From: Chelatococcus sp. YT9
GTDB lineage: Bacteria; Pseudomonadota; Alphaproteobacteria; Rhizobiales; Beijerinckiaceae
Assembly (NCBI RefSeq): GCF_018398315.1
Contig: NZ_JAHBRW010000001.1
Location: 740,001-804,000 of the forward strand
Direction: 5' to 3'
DNA length: 64,000 bases
How positions within the stretch are numbered: position 1 is the stretch's first letter; the number at the start of each line of letters is the position of its first letter. The notes below the pieces were generated by a model. The model had not been told where the DNA came from and searched no databases. It worked only from the letters and a program-made list of their open reading frames with translations. Both the position numbers and the translations under genes were made by a program. Shown piece after piece: positions 18,208 through 26,611 of this stretch.

Positions 18208-18237
18208 AGCAAATCGATAACAGACGAACGTGCTCTA
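18205..18237. repeat. TAGAGCA inverted repeat at a convergent gene junction
   Basis: TAGAGCA (18205-18211) and TGCTCTA (18231-18237) form an inverted repeat. The left TAG is the stop of the dehydrogenase gene, and the right CTA is the reverse complement of the cyclase stop. TAGAGCAT half copies also occur at 4672 and 53204. Similar AGAGCA palindromes are common between genes in rhizobial genomes. It may also act as a weak terminator. Confidence 0.55.
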
Positions 18238-19494
18238 AGCGCCAGCAGTCGTCTCCGGCAAGCGCCGCGGCGAGGCCGCATGGAGAACGACCGGCCTTTC
18301 GACACCCTTCAACACCACTGGCGGACGCGGATGAAAAACGAAGGCCTCCGGCCAGGCCGCCACGATCGCGTCTCGCGTATCCGAGCAGACGAGCACCAGT
18401 CCCGGGCTGGACCGAGCGGCCTGCGCCGCATCGACCTGTGCGACGATGCGGGCAGCCAGATTAACCGTAGCGCCAAAGATGTCGCCGTCGCGTGGAACCA
18501 CCGGTCCCGTGGCAAGGCCCGCGCGCACCATGGGCAGGCCATCTCCAGCACAGCGGTTCGATATCGCGAAACTCGCCTCCAGCGCCGGCCGGGCGTCCGG
18601 GAAGAGCAGCATGACCCCGTCGCCAAGCGCCTTTACAAGCCGTCCGCCGTGCTTCGAAACCGTGTCCTGGGCCAAGGCTTCGAGACGGGACGCATAGTCC
18701 GCCGCATGCTCATCACCCATGACCTGGGTCAGTGCGGTGAACCCTGAGAGGTCGATGAAAGCGACCGTCGGCGGCTTGCGGTTGAGGGCTTCACCGAGGC
18801 CAGCCTCGCTGAGGATCTCCTGCACACGCATAACGACATTATCGAAGACAGCCTCTTCCAGCATGCGCCGTTGCAGCAGAAAGAGCGCCCGGAACCCCAA
18901 CCGCTGCAATTGCAGACGCATGTCCGCGCCACGTTCCAGCATGGCGCGGCGCGAGATCCCGGAAGCCAGCATGCGCTCCTCGACTTCACCACGAAAGAGA
19001 TCGCGCATCGTCTCGACACTGCGCCGCACCGATTGCCCGAAAATGCGCAGGACACGCGCGAGCGCATCGTCACTGAGGCCAAAAGCCCGCGCTGCTGCGA
19101 TGAGCGACATCAACTCGATGTCGTCCTCGCGCAGCGGCTGGTCCGGCCGCAGGGCAGGAAGACCAACGGCGCTGCGGAGGCGCGTGGCGCTGGCCGCATC
19201 GAGATCCAACGAGGCCAGCAGGTCCTCGCTCCCTCGTGCGGAGAGCGAGACCGGGTCGAACATTAGCTGACCGGCGAAATCCAGAGACAGCAGGTCGTCC
19301 GCGATCGCCCTCGCCAGCACATGAAGGTCGAGCCCCGCGTCGCGCAGGGCGAGCGAAAGTCGCACCCGACTGATATCAGCTCTCGCGAAAGATCCATGCG
19401 ATGGACTGACGATTCCCAGCTCGACAAGGCTGGCGATGTCACCCACGGCACAGCCCGTCAGTTGTGCGAGCTCAGTGACGGATACGGTCGCCAT
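18235..19494 (-). CDS. Class III adenylate cyclase with N-terminal MerR-like domain
   Basis: A 419-residue protein predicted to make cyclic AMP. Residues 1-70 look like a MerR-type winged helix (VSVTELAQLTGCAVGDIASL, then LVELGIVSPSHG and ISRVRLSLALRDAGLDL). A second helical region at about 115-200 resembles a regulatory or dimerisation segment. The C-terminal cyclase domain (about 240-405) has both metal aspartates (Asp248 in FIDLSGFT, Asp292 in LGDGVM), the adenine-specifying Lys288 and Asp338, and the transition-state Asn345 and Arg349. The catalytic set is complete, so activity is likely. No membrane segment, so it is cytosolic. The ATG at 19494 is preceded by GGGGAGGG; a longer frame from 19530 is less likely. 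Confidence 0.85.
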   Translation of the reverse strand: MATVSVTELAQLTGCAVGDIASLVELGIVSPSHGSFARADISRVRLSLALRDAGLDLHVLARAIADDLLSLDFAGQLMFDPVSLSARGSEDLLASLDLDAASATRLRSAVGLPALRPDQPLREDDIELMSLIAAARAFGLSDDALARVLRIFGQSVRRSVETMRDLFRGEVEERMLASGISRRAMLERGADMRLQLQRLGFRALFLLQRRMLEEAVFDNVVMRVQEILSEAGLGEALNRKPPTVAFIDLSGFTALTQVMGDEHAADYASRLEALAQDTVSKHGGRLVKALGDGVMLLFPDARPALEASFAISNRCAGDGLPMVRAGLATGPVVPRDGDIFGATVNLAARIVAQVDAAQAARSSPGLVLVCSDTRDAIVAAWPEAFVFHPRPPVVLKGVERPVVLHAASPRRLPETTAGA

Positions 19495-19572
19495 GGAACC
19501 CTCCCCACCAAGGTTCTTTAGCCGCCACACTAGGCGGAAGGACCACCGCCGGAAAGGGGGCGCGCGTGTCTC

Positions 19573-19776
19573 CTACTCGGTGATCTTTGTCGAGGGTGGG
19601 GTGGAAATCGCCAGCAGATCCAGCGAGCGAACGATGGAGACGAGCCCAAGCACGATAACGACCACCCGGACGATCATCTTCACGCGGCCGTCGAACGGTA
19701 GGAACTGGATGAGCCAGATAACGAGCCCGCAGATCAGGATTGTTACGATCGCATGCGTCAGAACGGTGATGATCAT
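19573..19776 (-). CDS. Small two-helix membrane protein (Thivi_2564-like)
   Basis: A 67-residue inner-membrane protein from the ATG at 19776. Two hydrophobic helices (about 3-23 and 33-53) are joined by a short loop with the conserved-looking FLPFDGRVK. This matches what I know of the Thivi_2564 family of small membrane proteins of unknown function. AAGGGAG lies 5 bases before the ATG, which is why this start is preferred to the longer frame from 19863. It stands alone upstream of the cyclase gene on the same strand, about 80 bases away. Confidence 0.78.
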   Translation of the reverse strand: MIITVLTHAIVTILICGLVIWLIQFLPFDGRVKMIVRVVVIVLGLVSIVRSLDLLAISTPPSTKITE

Positions 19777-20043
19777 GGAGCTCCCTTGCAACTCGGCGTT
19801 TCCGTTCAGAGGCGGGCGGTATACCTCTGTCTTTGCCTTCCGCGCTTGAAGCCGGGGATACAAGTTCAGCGCGTCTCAAATGCCGGTCGACGATCACCTG
19901 GATAGCCAACGGATCGGCAAAGCGAATCGTGGTTCAGCCCACACTGTCTGGCCGAAAATTCTCAGCGTGACATATGCATCCAGCGCGTTGATGGACAAAG
20001 GGTCCGAACGCGTCGCGCGCTACCCTCTGGGGATGGTGGAAGG

Positions 20044-20178
20044 TCAAAGACGCCTTGCGCTTCGGCGTACGCGCGCCAGAGCCGGCTTGGGTTCAGGGCG
20101 TTTTATTGCGAAAGCGAGAAGCGCGATTGCAGCGAGATTGATCACCGCCGCGCCGACCAGATAGATGATGGTATTCAT
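20044..20178 (-). CDS. 44-residue single-helix membrane protein
   Basis: A short gene on the reverse strand, ATG at 20178 to TGA at 20044. The product begins MNTIIYLVGAAVINLAAIAL and continues LAFAIKRPEPKPALARVR to a basic end (RSARRL). There is one membrane helix with a cytoplasmic positively charged tail. AAGGGA lies 7 bases before the ATG. It resembles very short rhizobial proteins of the form MNTIIYIVGxVVIxLxIL. It follows two other small membrane genes in the same area; function unknown. Confidence 0.7.
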   Translation of the reverse strand: MNTIIYLVGAAVINLAAIALLAFAIKRPEPKPALARVRRSARRL

Positions 20179-20463
20179 AGCTCGATCCCTTGCGCCACCC
20201 TCATAAAAACGACAAGGCAGCGCTTCTGTTCCACATTCCTACGCAACGCCTCTCAGCCATTGATCTCCCTTGCGCGAAGCCGCGGACGCGTTGACCTCCT
20301 CCCGACACCGGTCGATGATAGAGGGACGTTGATCATTTGGCGAGGTGGACGGCGGCGTCTGTGATGCCAATTCCACTACGCCTGACCGACATGCAGAACG
20401 AATAGACGACATGCGCGCTGAACATCGCCGCGCGATGCCGGGAGAGCGGGGCCAACGCGGATC
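20179..20463. other. Intergenic region, no gene seen
   Basis: About 285 bases between the divergent 44-residue membrane gene and the cupin gene. A long reverse frame from 20811 crosses this stretch, but it is antisense to the cupin gene and has no recognisable product. Promoters for both flanking genes are expected here. Confidence 0.4.
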
Positions 20464-21075
20464 ATGACGACAGCCAGTGCAATTATGGCCACCCTGGGCC
20501 TGAAGCGCCACCCAACCTGCGGCTATGTCCAGGAAACCTATCGCAGCCGCCATAGCCTGCCGACCGCATCCTTGCCTGAGGGCTATGAAGGCGCAAGGGC
20601 CGTCGGTTCGGCGCTGTATTTCATGGTCACTGCCGATGCGCATATCGTGATGCACCGCATCCGCAGCGATCAGATCTACCACCATTACCTCGGCGATCCG
20701 CTCCACGTTCTCCTGCTCTATCCCGATGGCACCGGAGAAGTGCGGATCGTCGGGCCAGATCTCGAGGCGGGCATGCGGCCGCAGCTTCTCATTCCCGGCG
20801 GCACCTTTCATATGTCACGGCTCGAACACACGAAAGGTTTCGCCCTTCTGGGCTCGTCCGAATGGATCGGCGTTGAGCCGCCAGACGTCGAGCTTGGCGA
20901 TTTCGAGAGCTTGAGCCGGCGTTATCCCGCGATGCGCGACATCATGATGGATTTCATGGCGAGCGCGGGACCGCCCAGTGGTCCGCTGCGTGAAGCCCTG
21001 CGCCACCGCGAGGCGCTACTGGACGAAGCTCTGAAAGAGACCTTCCCCGGCAGTGATACACCCTCCATCGCTTGA
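20464..21075 (+). CDS. Cupin domain-containing protein (DUF985)
   Basis: A 203-residue protein of the DUF985 / cupin_5 group, a single beta-barrel domain of uncertain function. Typical features are an early HPTCGYVQETYRS, then SALYFMVTADAHIVMHRIRSDQIYHHYLGDPL with the cupin histidines, and LIPGGTFHMSRL. The first 160 residues cover the family; the remaining helical tail is extra. No signal peptide. It is followed by the hydratase gene about 110 bases downstream. The ribosome binding site is weak. Confidence 0.88.
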   Translation: MTTASAIMATLGLKRHPTCGYVQETYRSRHSLPTASLPEGYEGARAVGSALYFMVTADAHIVMHRIRSDQIYHHYLGDPLHVLLLYPDGTGEVRIVGPDLEAGMRPQLLIPGGTFHMSRLEHTKGFALLGSSEWIGVEPPDVELGDFESLSRRYPAMRDIMMDFMASAGPPSGPLREALRHREALLDEALKETFPGSDTPSIA

Positions 21076-21186
21076 CCCGTGGCGTCAGCTTGACTTTCAG
21101 TTGCGCGCTCCAGGGCCATCCAGCCCGCGACCGCCGGCGCCCATAAGGCTTCGGCCCACACGACCACAAGATCAAGGCATTTCAGA

Positions 21187-21939
21187 ATGAGCTCATCGGA
21201 TCGCATTGAGGACGCCGCCGCCATACTCGTGGAGGCCCATCGGACCGGCACCGCCGTCGAGAGCCTGCCGCCCGGCCTCGTCGCCTCGCAAGCGGAAGCT
21301 TATGCGGTGCAGGAGCGGGTGGTACAGCTGCTCGATTCGGACATCGTCGGCTGGAAGGCCGGCTTCGACGCGGGCGGCCAATCAATATGCGCCCCGATCA
21401 TGGCGCGGGTGAGCCGCCATGGAGGTCCTGAACTTCCCGTGCGCGGCCACACGCCATGCGCCATCGAGGTGGAAATCGCCTATATCCTCGATGCGGATGT
21501 TCCTGCAGCAACGCCGGTTGCCGAGGCCGAGAGCATAGTCTCGCAAATCGCGCTTGGAATGGAGCTCATCCAGTCGCGCTACCGGGACCGCACGGCCCAA
21601 CCTTTCCTGTCTATGCTCGCGGACGGCCTCGCCAACGGCGGCTACTACCTGGCGGCATCAAGTCCTCGCGCCGATGCGCCCGACCTGCAGGCGATGCATC
21701 TCACCATCATGCAGGACGGCGAGACGATCTGGGACAAGACAATCGCCCATCCACAGGTAGATCCGGCCGCACCGTTGCGCGCGCTGCTCGCAGCCCCGCC
21801 GAGCCATTGCGGCGGTCTCCGCAAGGGCCAGTTCATCACCACCGGAACTTTGAACGGAGCTCCTGCAGTGCCCGTGCCAAGCAGCATCGCGGCCATCACT
21901 GTCCTTGGCCCCCTGGCTACCAAACTCGTGAAAGTCTGA
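21187..21939 (+). CDS. 2-keto-4-pentenoate hydratase family protein
   Basis: A 250-residue member of the fumarylacetoacetate hydrolase / MhpD superfamily, which hydrates 2-hydroxypentadienoate in aromatic meta-cleavage pathways or decarboxylates related acids. Recognised from EAYAVQERVVQLL, GWKAGFD, the acidic metal-site region CAIEVEIAYIL and GLRKGQFITTGTLNG near the end. No other aromatic-degradation gene is nearby, so the substrate is open. AAGG lies upstream of the ATG. It is convergent with the AbrB-type membrane protein gene. Confidence 0.85.
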   Translation: MSSSDRIEDAAAILVEAHRTGTAVESLPPGLVASQAEAYAVQERVVQLLDSDIVGWKAGFDAGGQSICAPIMARVSRHGGPELPVRGHTPCAIEVEIAYILDADVPAATPVAEAESIVSQIALGMELIQSRYRDRTAQPFLSMLADGLANGGYYLAASSPRADAPDLQAMHLTIMQDGETIWDKTIAHPQVDPAAPLRALLAAPPSHCGGLRKGQFITTGTLNGAPAVPVPSSIAAITVLGPLATKLVKV

Positions 21940-21967
21940 GCCGGCGGTTCCGGCCGGCGATTGGGCT

Positions 21968-23056
21968 CTACTGGGGCTCGTCGCCGGCCGCGTAGGCATT
22001 CTTGAGCCGCCGGCCTTCCATACGGTGGATCGTCGCGATGATGATCGGCAGGAGAAGCGCGACCAGGATGAAGCGTGCGAGGTGATGGGCACCGACAAAG
22101 ATCGGGTCAAGCCCGAGAAGAAGCGCCAGCACCGTCATGACCTCAAGCCCCCCGGGGGCAAAGGCGATGATGGCCGCGGCAAAGGTCACGTCAGCTAGTT
22201 GCCACGAGACCAGGGCAAAACCGAGTGCGATGGCAAAGGAGACCACGAAGGATCCGACTGCTGCCGGGAAGGCTGCTATTAGGGCCTGCCGATTGACCGT
22301 CGCGAAGCGGGACCCGACAAAGGCCCCCACCAGGACCAGGGACAACGTGTAGAGCGACACGGGTAACCGGCCCTGCACGAGACCAAGACCATGTGCCAAA
22401 AGGCTGACGACGAGCGCTCCAAGCAGCATCGGCGCGGCGATCTTCAGACGTTGCAACACGAGTGAAAGCAAGAAGGACAGCGCCATGATCACGGCGAATG
22501 GCAACGGCGCCAGAACTTCGCCAGCCTGAGGCACCTCCGTCGCGCCGCCCGTTAGCACGATGATCATCGGCAGGATCAGCACAAGCACGAACAGGCGGAA
22601 GGATTGTACGACCGCAATCAATCCGACATTCCCACCGCGATCCGCCGCCACCGCCATCACCGTCGAAAGCGCCCCCGGCGCTGAGCCGAGAACCGCGTCG
22701 GCCAACGTCCATCCAGAGCTCCGCTTGAGCCAGAGCGACGTCAGCAGCAGAACGCCGAGAACCGATAAAGTGAGAAGCAGAAGGCTAACCGGATAGCGCG
22801 CCAACGCGCTGAGGGCCTCAGGCGTCGCGGTTGCGCCCATGGTGAAACCGGCGAGCAGAAAGCCAATCTCGACCAGAGGCCGTGCCATCGGCACGGAACG
22901 GCGAGTAAGGCACAGGAGAGCGACAGCCGTAACCGGCCCGGCGACCCAGGCGGCCGGAACGCCGAGCACAAGAAACAGCAATCCCCCGGCTGCGGCAAAG
23001 GCGATCTGCGCTACTTGACGCGCGGATGCCAGAAGAATGGAGCCGGAGCGGGTCAT
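21968..23056 (-). CDS. AbrB family membrane protein
   Basis: A 362-residue polytopic protein of the AbrB / ammonia-monooxygenase-like membrane family. This is unrelated to the Bacillus DNA-binding AbrB. About ten hydrophobic helices form two similar halves. Family-type motifs include LFLVLGVPAAWVAGPVTA, VLGSAPGALSTVMAVA and its second-half counterpart IAFAPGGLEVMTVLALLLG. Its role is not established; a transporter is often suggested. GAGGTGGC precedes the ATG at 23056. The aminotransferase gene lies upstream on the same strand after 150 bases. Confidence 0.88.
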   Translation of the reverse strand: MTRSGSILLASARQVAQIAFAAAGGLLFLVLGVPAAWVAGPVTAVALLCLTRRSVPMARPLVEIGFLLAGFTMGATATPEALSALARYPVSLLLLTLSVLGVLLLTSLWLKRSSGWTLADAVLGSAPGALSTVMAVAADRGGNVGLIAVVQSFRLFVLVLILPMIIVLTGGATEVPQAGEVLAPLPFAVIMALSFLLSLVLQRLKIAAPMLLGALVVSLLAHGLGLVQGRLPVSLYTLSLVLVGAFVGSRFATVNRQALIAAFPAAVGSFVVSFAIALGFALVSWQLADVTFAAAIIAFAPGGLEVMTVLALLLGLDPIFVGAHHLARFILVALLLPIIIATIHRMEGRRLKNAYAAGDEPQ

Positions 23057-23209
23057 GCCACCTCAATGACAAGCGCGTTCGAAGCCGCGCGAAGGGATGA
23101 AAGACCTATCGCGCGTTCTCCGGCCGGCCGTCAAACGCTCATGGCGCAACCCGCACTCGCGGGCCATGCATGAGCCGCAGCCGCTGCCCTGCTCCGTCGG
23201 AAGGAAAGT

Positions 23210-24397
23210 TCAAGGTGCGAGACGCATGAGGGCGGAAGCGAGGCGGCGGGTCGCCTCCTCGAGATCCGATACCTTGCGCGCGAAGCAAAGGCGGAAGAAC
23301 GCTTCGCCTCCGGCGCCGAACGTCGTTCCCGGTGCCAGCCCCACGGCTGCCTCGTCGACGAGGACCCTTGCAAAGCGCGCGCTGTCGGTGACGCCGTCAA
23401 CCGAGAAGAAGAGATAAAAGGCGCCTTGCGCCGGTGCGAAGCGAACACGATTCGTCGCCGCCAGCCCTTGCGAGACAATCGTTCGGCCTATCCTGGCACG
23501 TTCAAACTGTTCGGCGACGAAAGCCTCGCCTTGGTCCAGCGCAGCGACGGCCGCTCGCTGCATGAAGGCGGCGGTACCTGATGAAGAATACTGGATCAGG
23601 TTTTCGATGGTCTGGCCAAGGCGGGGGTTGGCTTCCAGCCAGCCGACGCGCCAGCCTGTCATCGCCCAGTTCTTCGACATCGTCTGCACGAAGATGACGC
23701 GGTCTTCGTCATCGATGACATCGTGGAAAGACGGAGCCGGTGCGGGCCCGTCATAAACGAAGCGCCCGTAGATCTCATCGGCGATTATCCACAGCCCATG
23801 ACGACGTGCCAGAGAAAGGACCGCCGCAATGTCCTCGGGCGTCGCCATCCAACTCGTCGGATTGGACGGCGAGTTGATCACGATGGCCTTTGTCGACGGC
23901 GTGATGGCGGCGGCGATCCGATCAACGTCGAGAAGCCAGCCCTCGTCGGTGTAGGTCATCGGCACCTCGACGGGTCGCGCGCCGGAGATGCCGACGCCGG
24001 CAACGAAATTCGGCCAGGCGGGCGTCGGCACGATGACCTCGTCACCGGCCCCGGACACCATCCGGAAGGCAACCTGCAGCGCGTGCATACCACCGCTGGT
24101 CACGAAGAAGCGCTCCGGTGAAACCGTGCGGCCATAAAGGCGCCCGATATAGCGCGCGATCGCCTCGCGCAGCTCCGGCAGCCCGCGCTGATACGTGTAG
24201 AAGGTCTCGCCGGCGGCCAGCGAGGCTACGGCCGCGTCGGAGATGAAGGACGGTGTGGGCAAGTCCCCTTCGCCAACCCAAAGCGGAATCAGTCCCTCTC
24301 GATGGCGCCCGTAATTGAAGACATCAACGATGCCGCTGATCGGGGCCTCCAAGGCCTCGCGTCGAAGAGAGGAACTCAGGCTGTCCGTTTCGGTCAT
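23210..24397 (-). CDS. PLP-dependent aminotransferase (aspartate aminotransferase fold I)
   Basis: Cytoplasmic aminotransferase of 395 residues, class I/II. Landmarks are WVGEGDLPTPSFI, YQRGLPELREAIARY, FVTSGGMHALQ, NSPSNPTSW (substrate/PLP Asn), IADEIYGRFVYDG with the PLP-nitrogen Asp and Tyr, the PLP lysine in TMSKNWAMTGWRVGW, and a C-terminal arginine region FRLCFARK. Amino-acid specificity cannot be told from sequence. The ATG at 24397 (MTETDS) is used rather than an in-frame TTG at 24409. Two GATCAAT palindromes lie at its 5' end. Confidence 0.93.
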   Translation of the reverse strand: MTETDSLSSSLRREALEAPISGIVDVFNYGRHREGLIPLWVGEGDLPTPSFISDAAVASLAAGETFYTYQRGLPELREAIARYIGRLYGRTVSPERFFVTSGGMHALQVAFRMVSGAGDEVIVPTPAWPNFVAGVGISGARPVEVPMTYTDEGWLLDVDRIAAAITPSTKAIVINSPSNPTSWMATPEDIAAVLSLARRHGLWIIADEIYGRFVYDGPAPAPSFHDVIDDEDRVIFVQTMSKNWAMTGWRVGWLEANPRLGQTIENLIQYSSSGTAAFMQRAAVAALDQGEAFVAEQFERARIGRTIVSQGLAATNRVRFAPAQGAFYLFFSVDGVTDSARFARVLVDEAAVGLAPGTTFGAGGEAFFRLCFARKVSDLEEATRRLASALMRLAP

Positions 24398-24401
24398 GGC
24401 T

Positions 24402-24533
24402 GCGATCAATCGCCTCTATTCCTGCGCCGTCCGGCACGACGGAAGCGCACTCCACGCCCAGCTCTTAGCGCGGATCGGCCGCCAGGAACCATCAAATCTC
24501 GCGATCAATTGACTGACTTTTGTGATCAATCAC
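24402..24533. promoter_or_regulatory. Repeated GATCAAT palindromes upstream of the aminotransferase
   Basis: GCGATCAATCGC at 24402-24413 and GTGATCAATCAC at 24522-24533 are two short inverted repeats with the same core. A third GCGATCAAT half copy begins at 24501. They flank the likely promoter of the aminotransferase gene, with spacing of about 120 bases. They could be binding sites of an unidentified regulator. Confidence 0.35.
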
Positions 24534-24748
24534 CTCGTCGACGCCACCTGATCCATGCAACATCGGCGCAAAATCCATGATCGTGGGCGCAGGGCGCGCA
24601 ACTTTGGCGCGCGGGAGCAGGGCGGTATCTCTCCCAGCAACCTCGTGAAGGTTGGCGGCACGCCTGGGAAGCGCCATAGTGCGCCACCGGCCTGCTTCGG
24701 CGCATGATATTCGTCCCGCGCACACAGACCTGGAAACGGAGTGGTTGA

Positions 24749-26611
24749 TTGCAGTTTCGCCTCGTCGTTATCGCCTGTCTCGCCGCGTTGCTCGCACCGC
24801 TGCCAGTGGCATCAGCCCAGACAACCTGGCGGCACGGACTGTCGCTCGTGGGTGAACCCAAGTACCCGCCGGATTTCGCGCATTTCGACTACGTCAATCC
24901 TGCTGCGCCGCAGGGGGGAACCCTCCGTCTTGGCTCTATCGGCGGCTTCGACAACTTCAACCTCGCCATTGCCGGCATGAAGGGTGAGCTCGAGACCGGC
25001 ATCAGCCGCATATACGACACCTTAATGACGTCGAGCCTCGACGAGATCAGCTCCGAATATGGCCTCGTGGCGGAAAGTCTGAGCTATCCCGACGACTTCT
25101 CCTCGGTCACTTTCCGCCTGAGACCCCAGGCTCGCTTCCACGACGGCACGCCCATCACCCCCGAGGACGTCATCTTCTCGTTCGAGACCCTGAAGGTCAC
25201 GAGCCCGATGCACATGGCTTACTGGCGCAATGTGGCGAAGGCCGAGGCCACGGGAGACCGCGAGGTCACATTCACCTTCGACGAGAAGGGAAATCGCGAA
25301 TTGCCGCTGATTGTCGGCCAGTTGCCCGTGCTGCCGAAGCACTGGTGGAGAGGCAAGACCGCCAATGGCGCTGCGCGCGACATCACCGCAACGTCGCTGG
25401 AACCGCCGCTTGGTTCCGGCCCCTACCGGCTGAAGAGCTTCGAGGCGGGACGCTATGCGGTCTACGAGCAAGTGCCGGATTACTGGGCCAAAGACCTGCC
25501 CGTGAACAAGGGCACGAACAATTTCGGCGAAATCCGCTACGATTATTTCCGTGACGCGACCGTGCTGTTTGAAGCCTTCAAGGGCGACCGCATCGACTGG
25601 CGCCGCGAGAACGTCATTCGCAACTGGATGACCGCCTATGATTTTCCGGCCGCCCGCGACGGTCGCATCATCCGCGAGGAATTCCCCATTCGCAATCTCG
25701 GCATAATGCAGGGGATGGTCTTCAACCTCCGCCGGGAGAAATTTCAGGACATTCGGGTCAGGCGGGCCTTCAACTACGCTTTCGACTTCGAGGAGCTCAA
25801 CCGCACGATCTTCTTCGACCGTTATGAGCGTATCAACTCGTTCTTTTTTGGCACCGAGCTTGCCTCGAGCGGCCTACCGCAGGGCCGCGAACTGGAAATC
25901 CTCAATGAAGTCAAGGACAAGGTGCCCCCGGAGGTTTTCACGACGCCCTATGCCAATCCGGTCGGCGGCAACGCCGAGGCGACACGCAACAACCTGCGCA
26001 CGGCACTCGGCCTGCTCCGCGAGGCAGGCTATGAGCTGAAGGGTACCCGGCTGGTCAACGCGAAGACAGGGGCCCAGTTGACGGTCGAGATCCTCGGCTA
26101 CGACCAGACCATGGAGCGCTGGGCGGCGCCCTACAAGGCCGCGCTGGAACGTCTCGGCATCGGGGTGAGCCTGCGGGTCGTCGACGCAGCTCAGTACCAG
26201 AACCGCCTGCGCACCTTCGATTTTGACGCGACGGCCACGCTGTTCCCGCAATCGCTCTCGCCGGGCAACGAGCAGCGGGATTTCTGGGGCTCGCGATCAG
26301 CCGACCAGCCCGGGTCCTACAATCTTGCCGGTATACAGAACCCCGCCGTCGATGCGCTGATCGAGCGGATCATCTTCGCCAAGACCCGCGAGGAACTGCT
26401 CGCGGCGACACATGCCCTCGATCGCGTATTGCTTTGGAGCGCTTATGTGGTTCCCCACTACTACTTTATGAAGGAGCTGACAGCGCGCTGGGATCGCTTT
26501 GATCATCCCAAGACCATGCCCTATTTCGGCGGAGCCGCCTTCCCGACGGTCTGGTGGTCGAAGGCTGCCACCTCTTCCAGCGATACCAGCACGTCGGGGA
26601 GAATCCCTTGA
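24749..26611 (+). CDS. Extracellular solute-binding protein, YejA-like (first copy)
   Basis: Periplasmic binding protein of 620 residues for a peptide-type ABC importer (family 5, microcin C/YejA group). It starts with TTG at 24749, supported by GGAG 7 bases upstream. A Sec signal peptide (about 1-23) ends PVASA-Q. The mature part has TWRHGLSLVGEPKYPPDF, the family core YGLVAESLSYPDDF, RLRPQARFHDGTPITPEDV and GSGPYRLKSFEAGRY. It is the first gene of a five-gene transporter operon, and its stop overlaps the start of a second binding protein gene. Confidence 0.93.
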   Translation: MQFRLVVIACLAALLAPLPVASAQTTWRHGLSLVGEPKYPPDFAHFDYVNPAAPQGGTLRLGSIGGFDNFNLAIAGMKGELETGISRIYDTLMTSSLDEISSEYGLVAESLSYPDDFSSVTFRLRPQARFHDGTPITPEDVIFSFETLKVTSPMHMAYWRNVAKAEATGDREVTFTFDEKGNRELPLIVGQLPVLPKHWWRGKTANGAARDITATSLEPPLGSGPYRLKSFEAGRYAVYEQVPDYWAKDLPVNKGTNNFGEIRYDYFRDATVLFEAFKGDRIDWRRENVIRNWMTAYDFPAARDGRIIREEFPIRNLGIMQGMVFNLRREKFQDIRVRRAFNYAFDFEELNRTIFFDRYERINSFFFGTELASSGLPQGRELEILNEVKDKVPPEVFTTPYANPVGGNAEATRNNLRTALGLLREAGYELKGTRLVNAKTGAQLTVEILGYDQTMERWAAPYKAALERLGIGVSLRVVDAAQYQNRLRTFDFDATATLFPQSLSPGNEQRDFWGSRSADQPGSYNLAGIQNPAVDALIERIIFAKTREELLAATHALDRVLLWSAYVVPHYYFMKELTARWDRFDHPKTMPYFGGAAFPTVWWSKAATSSSDTSTSGRIP

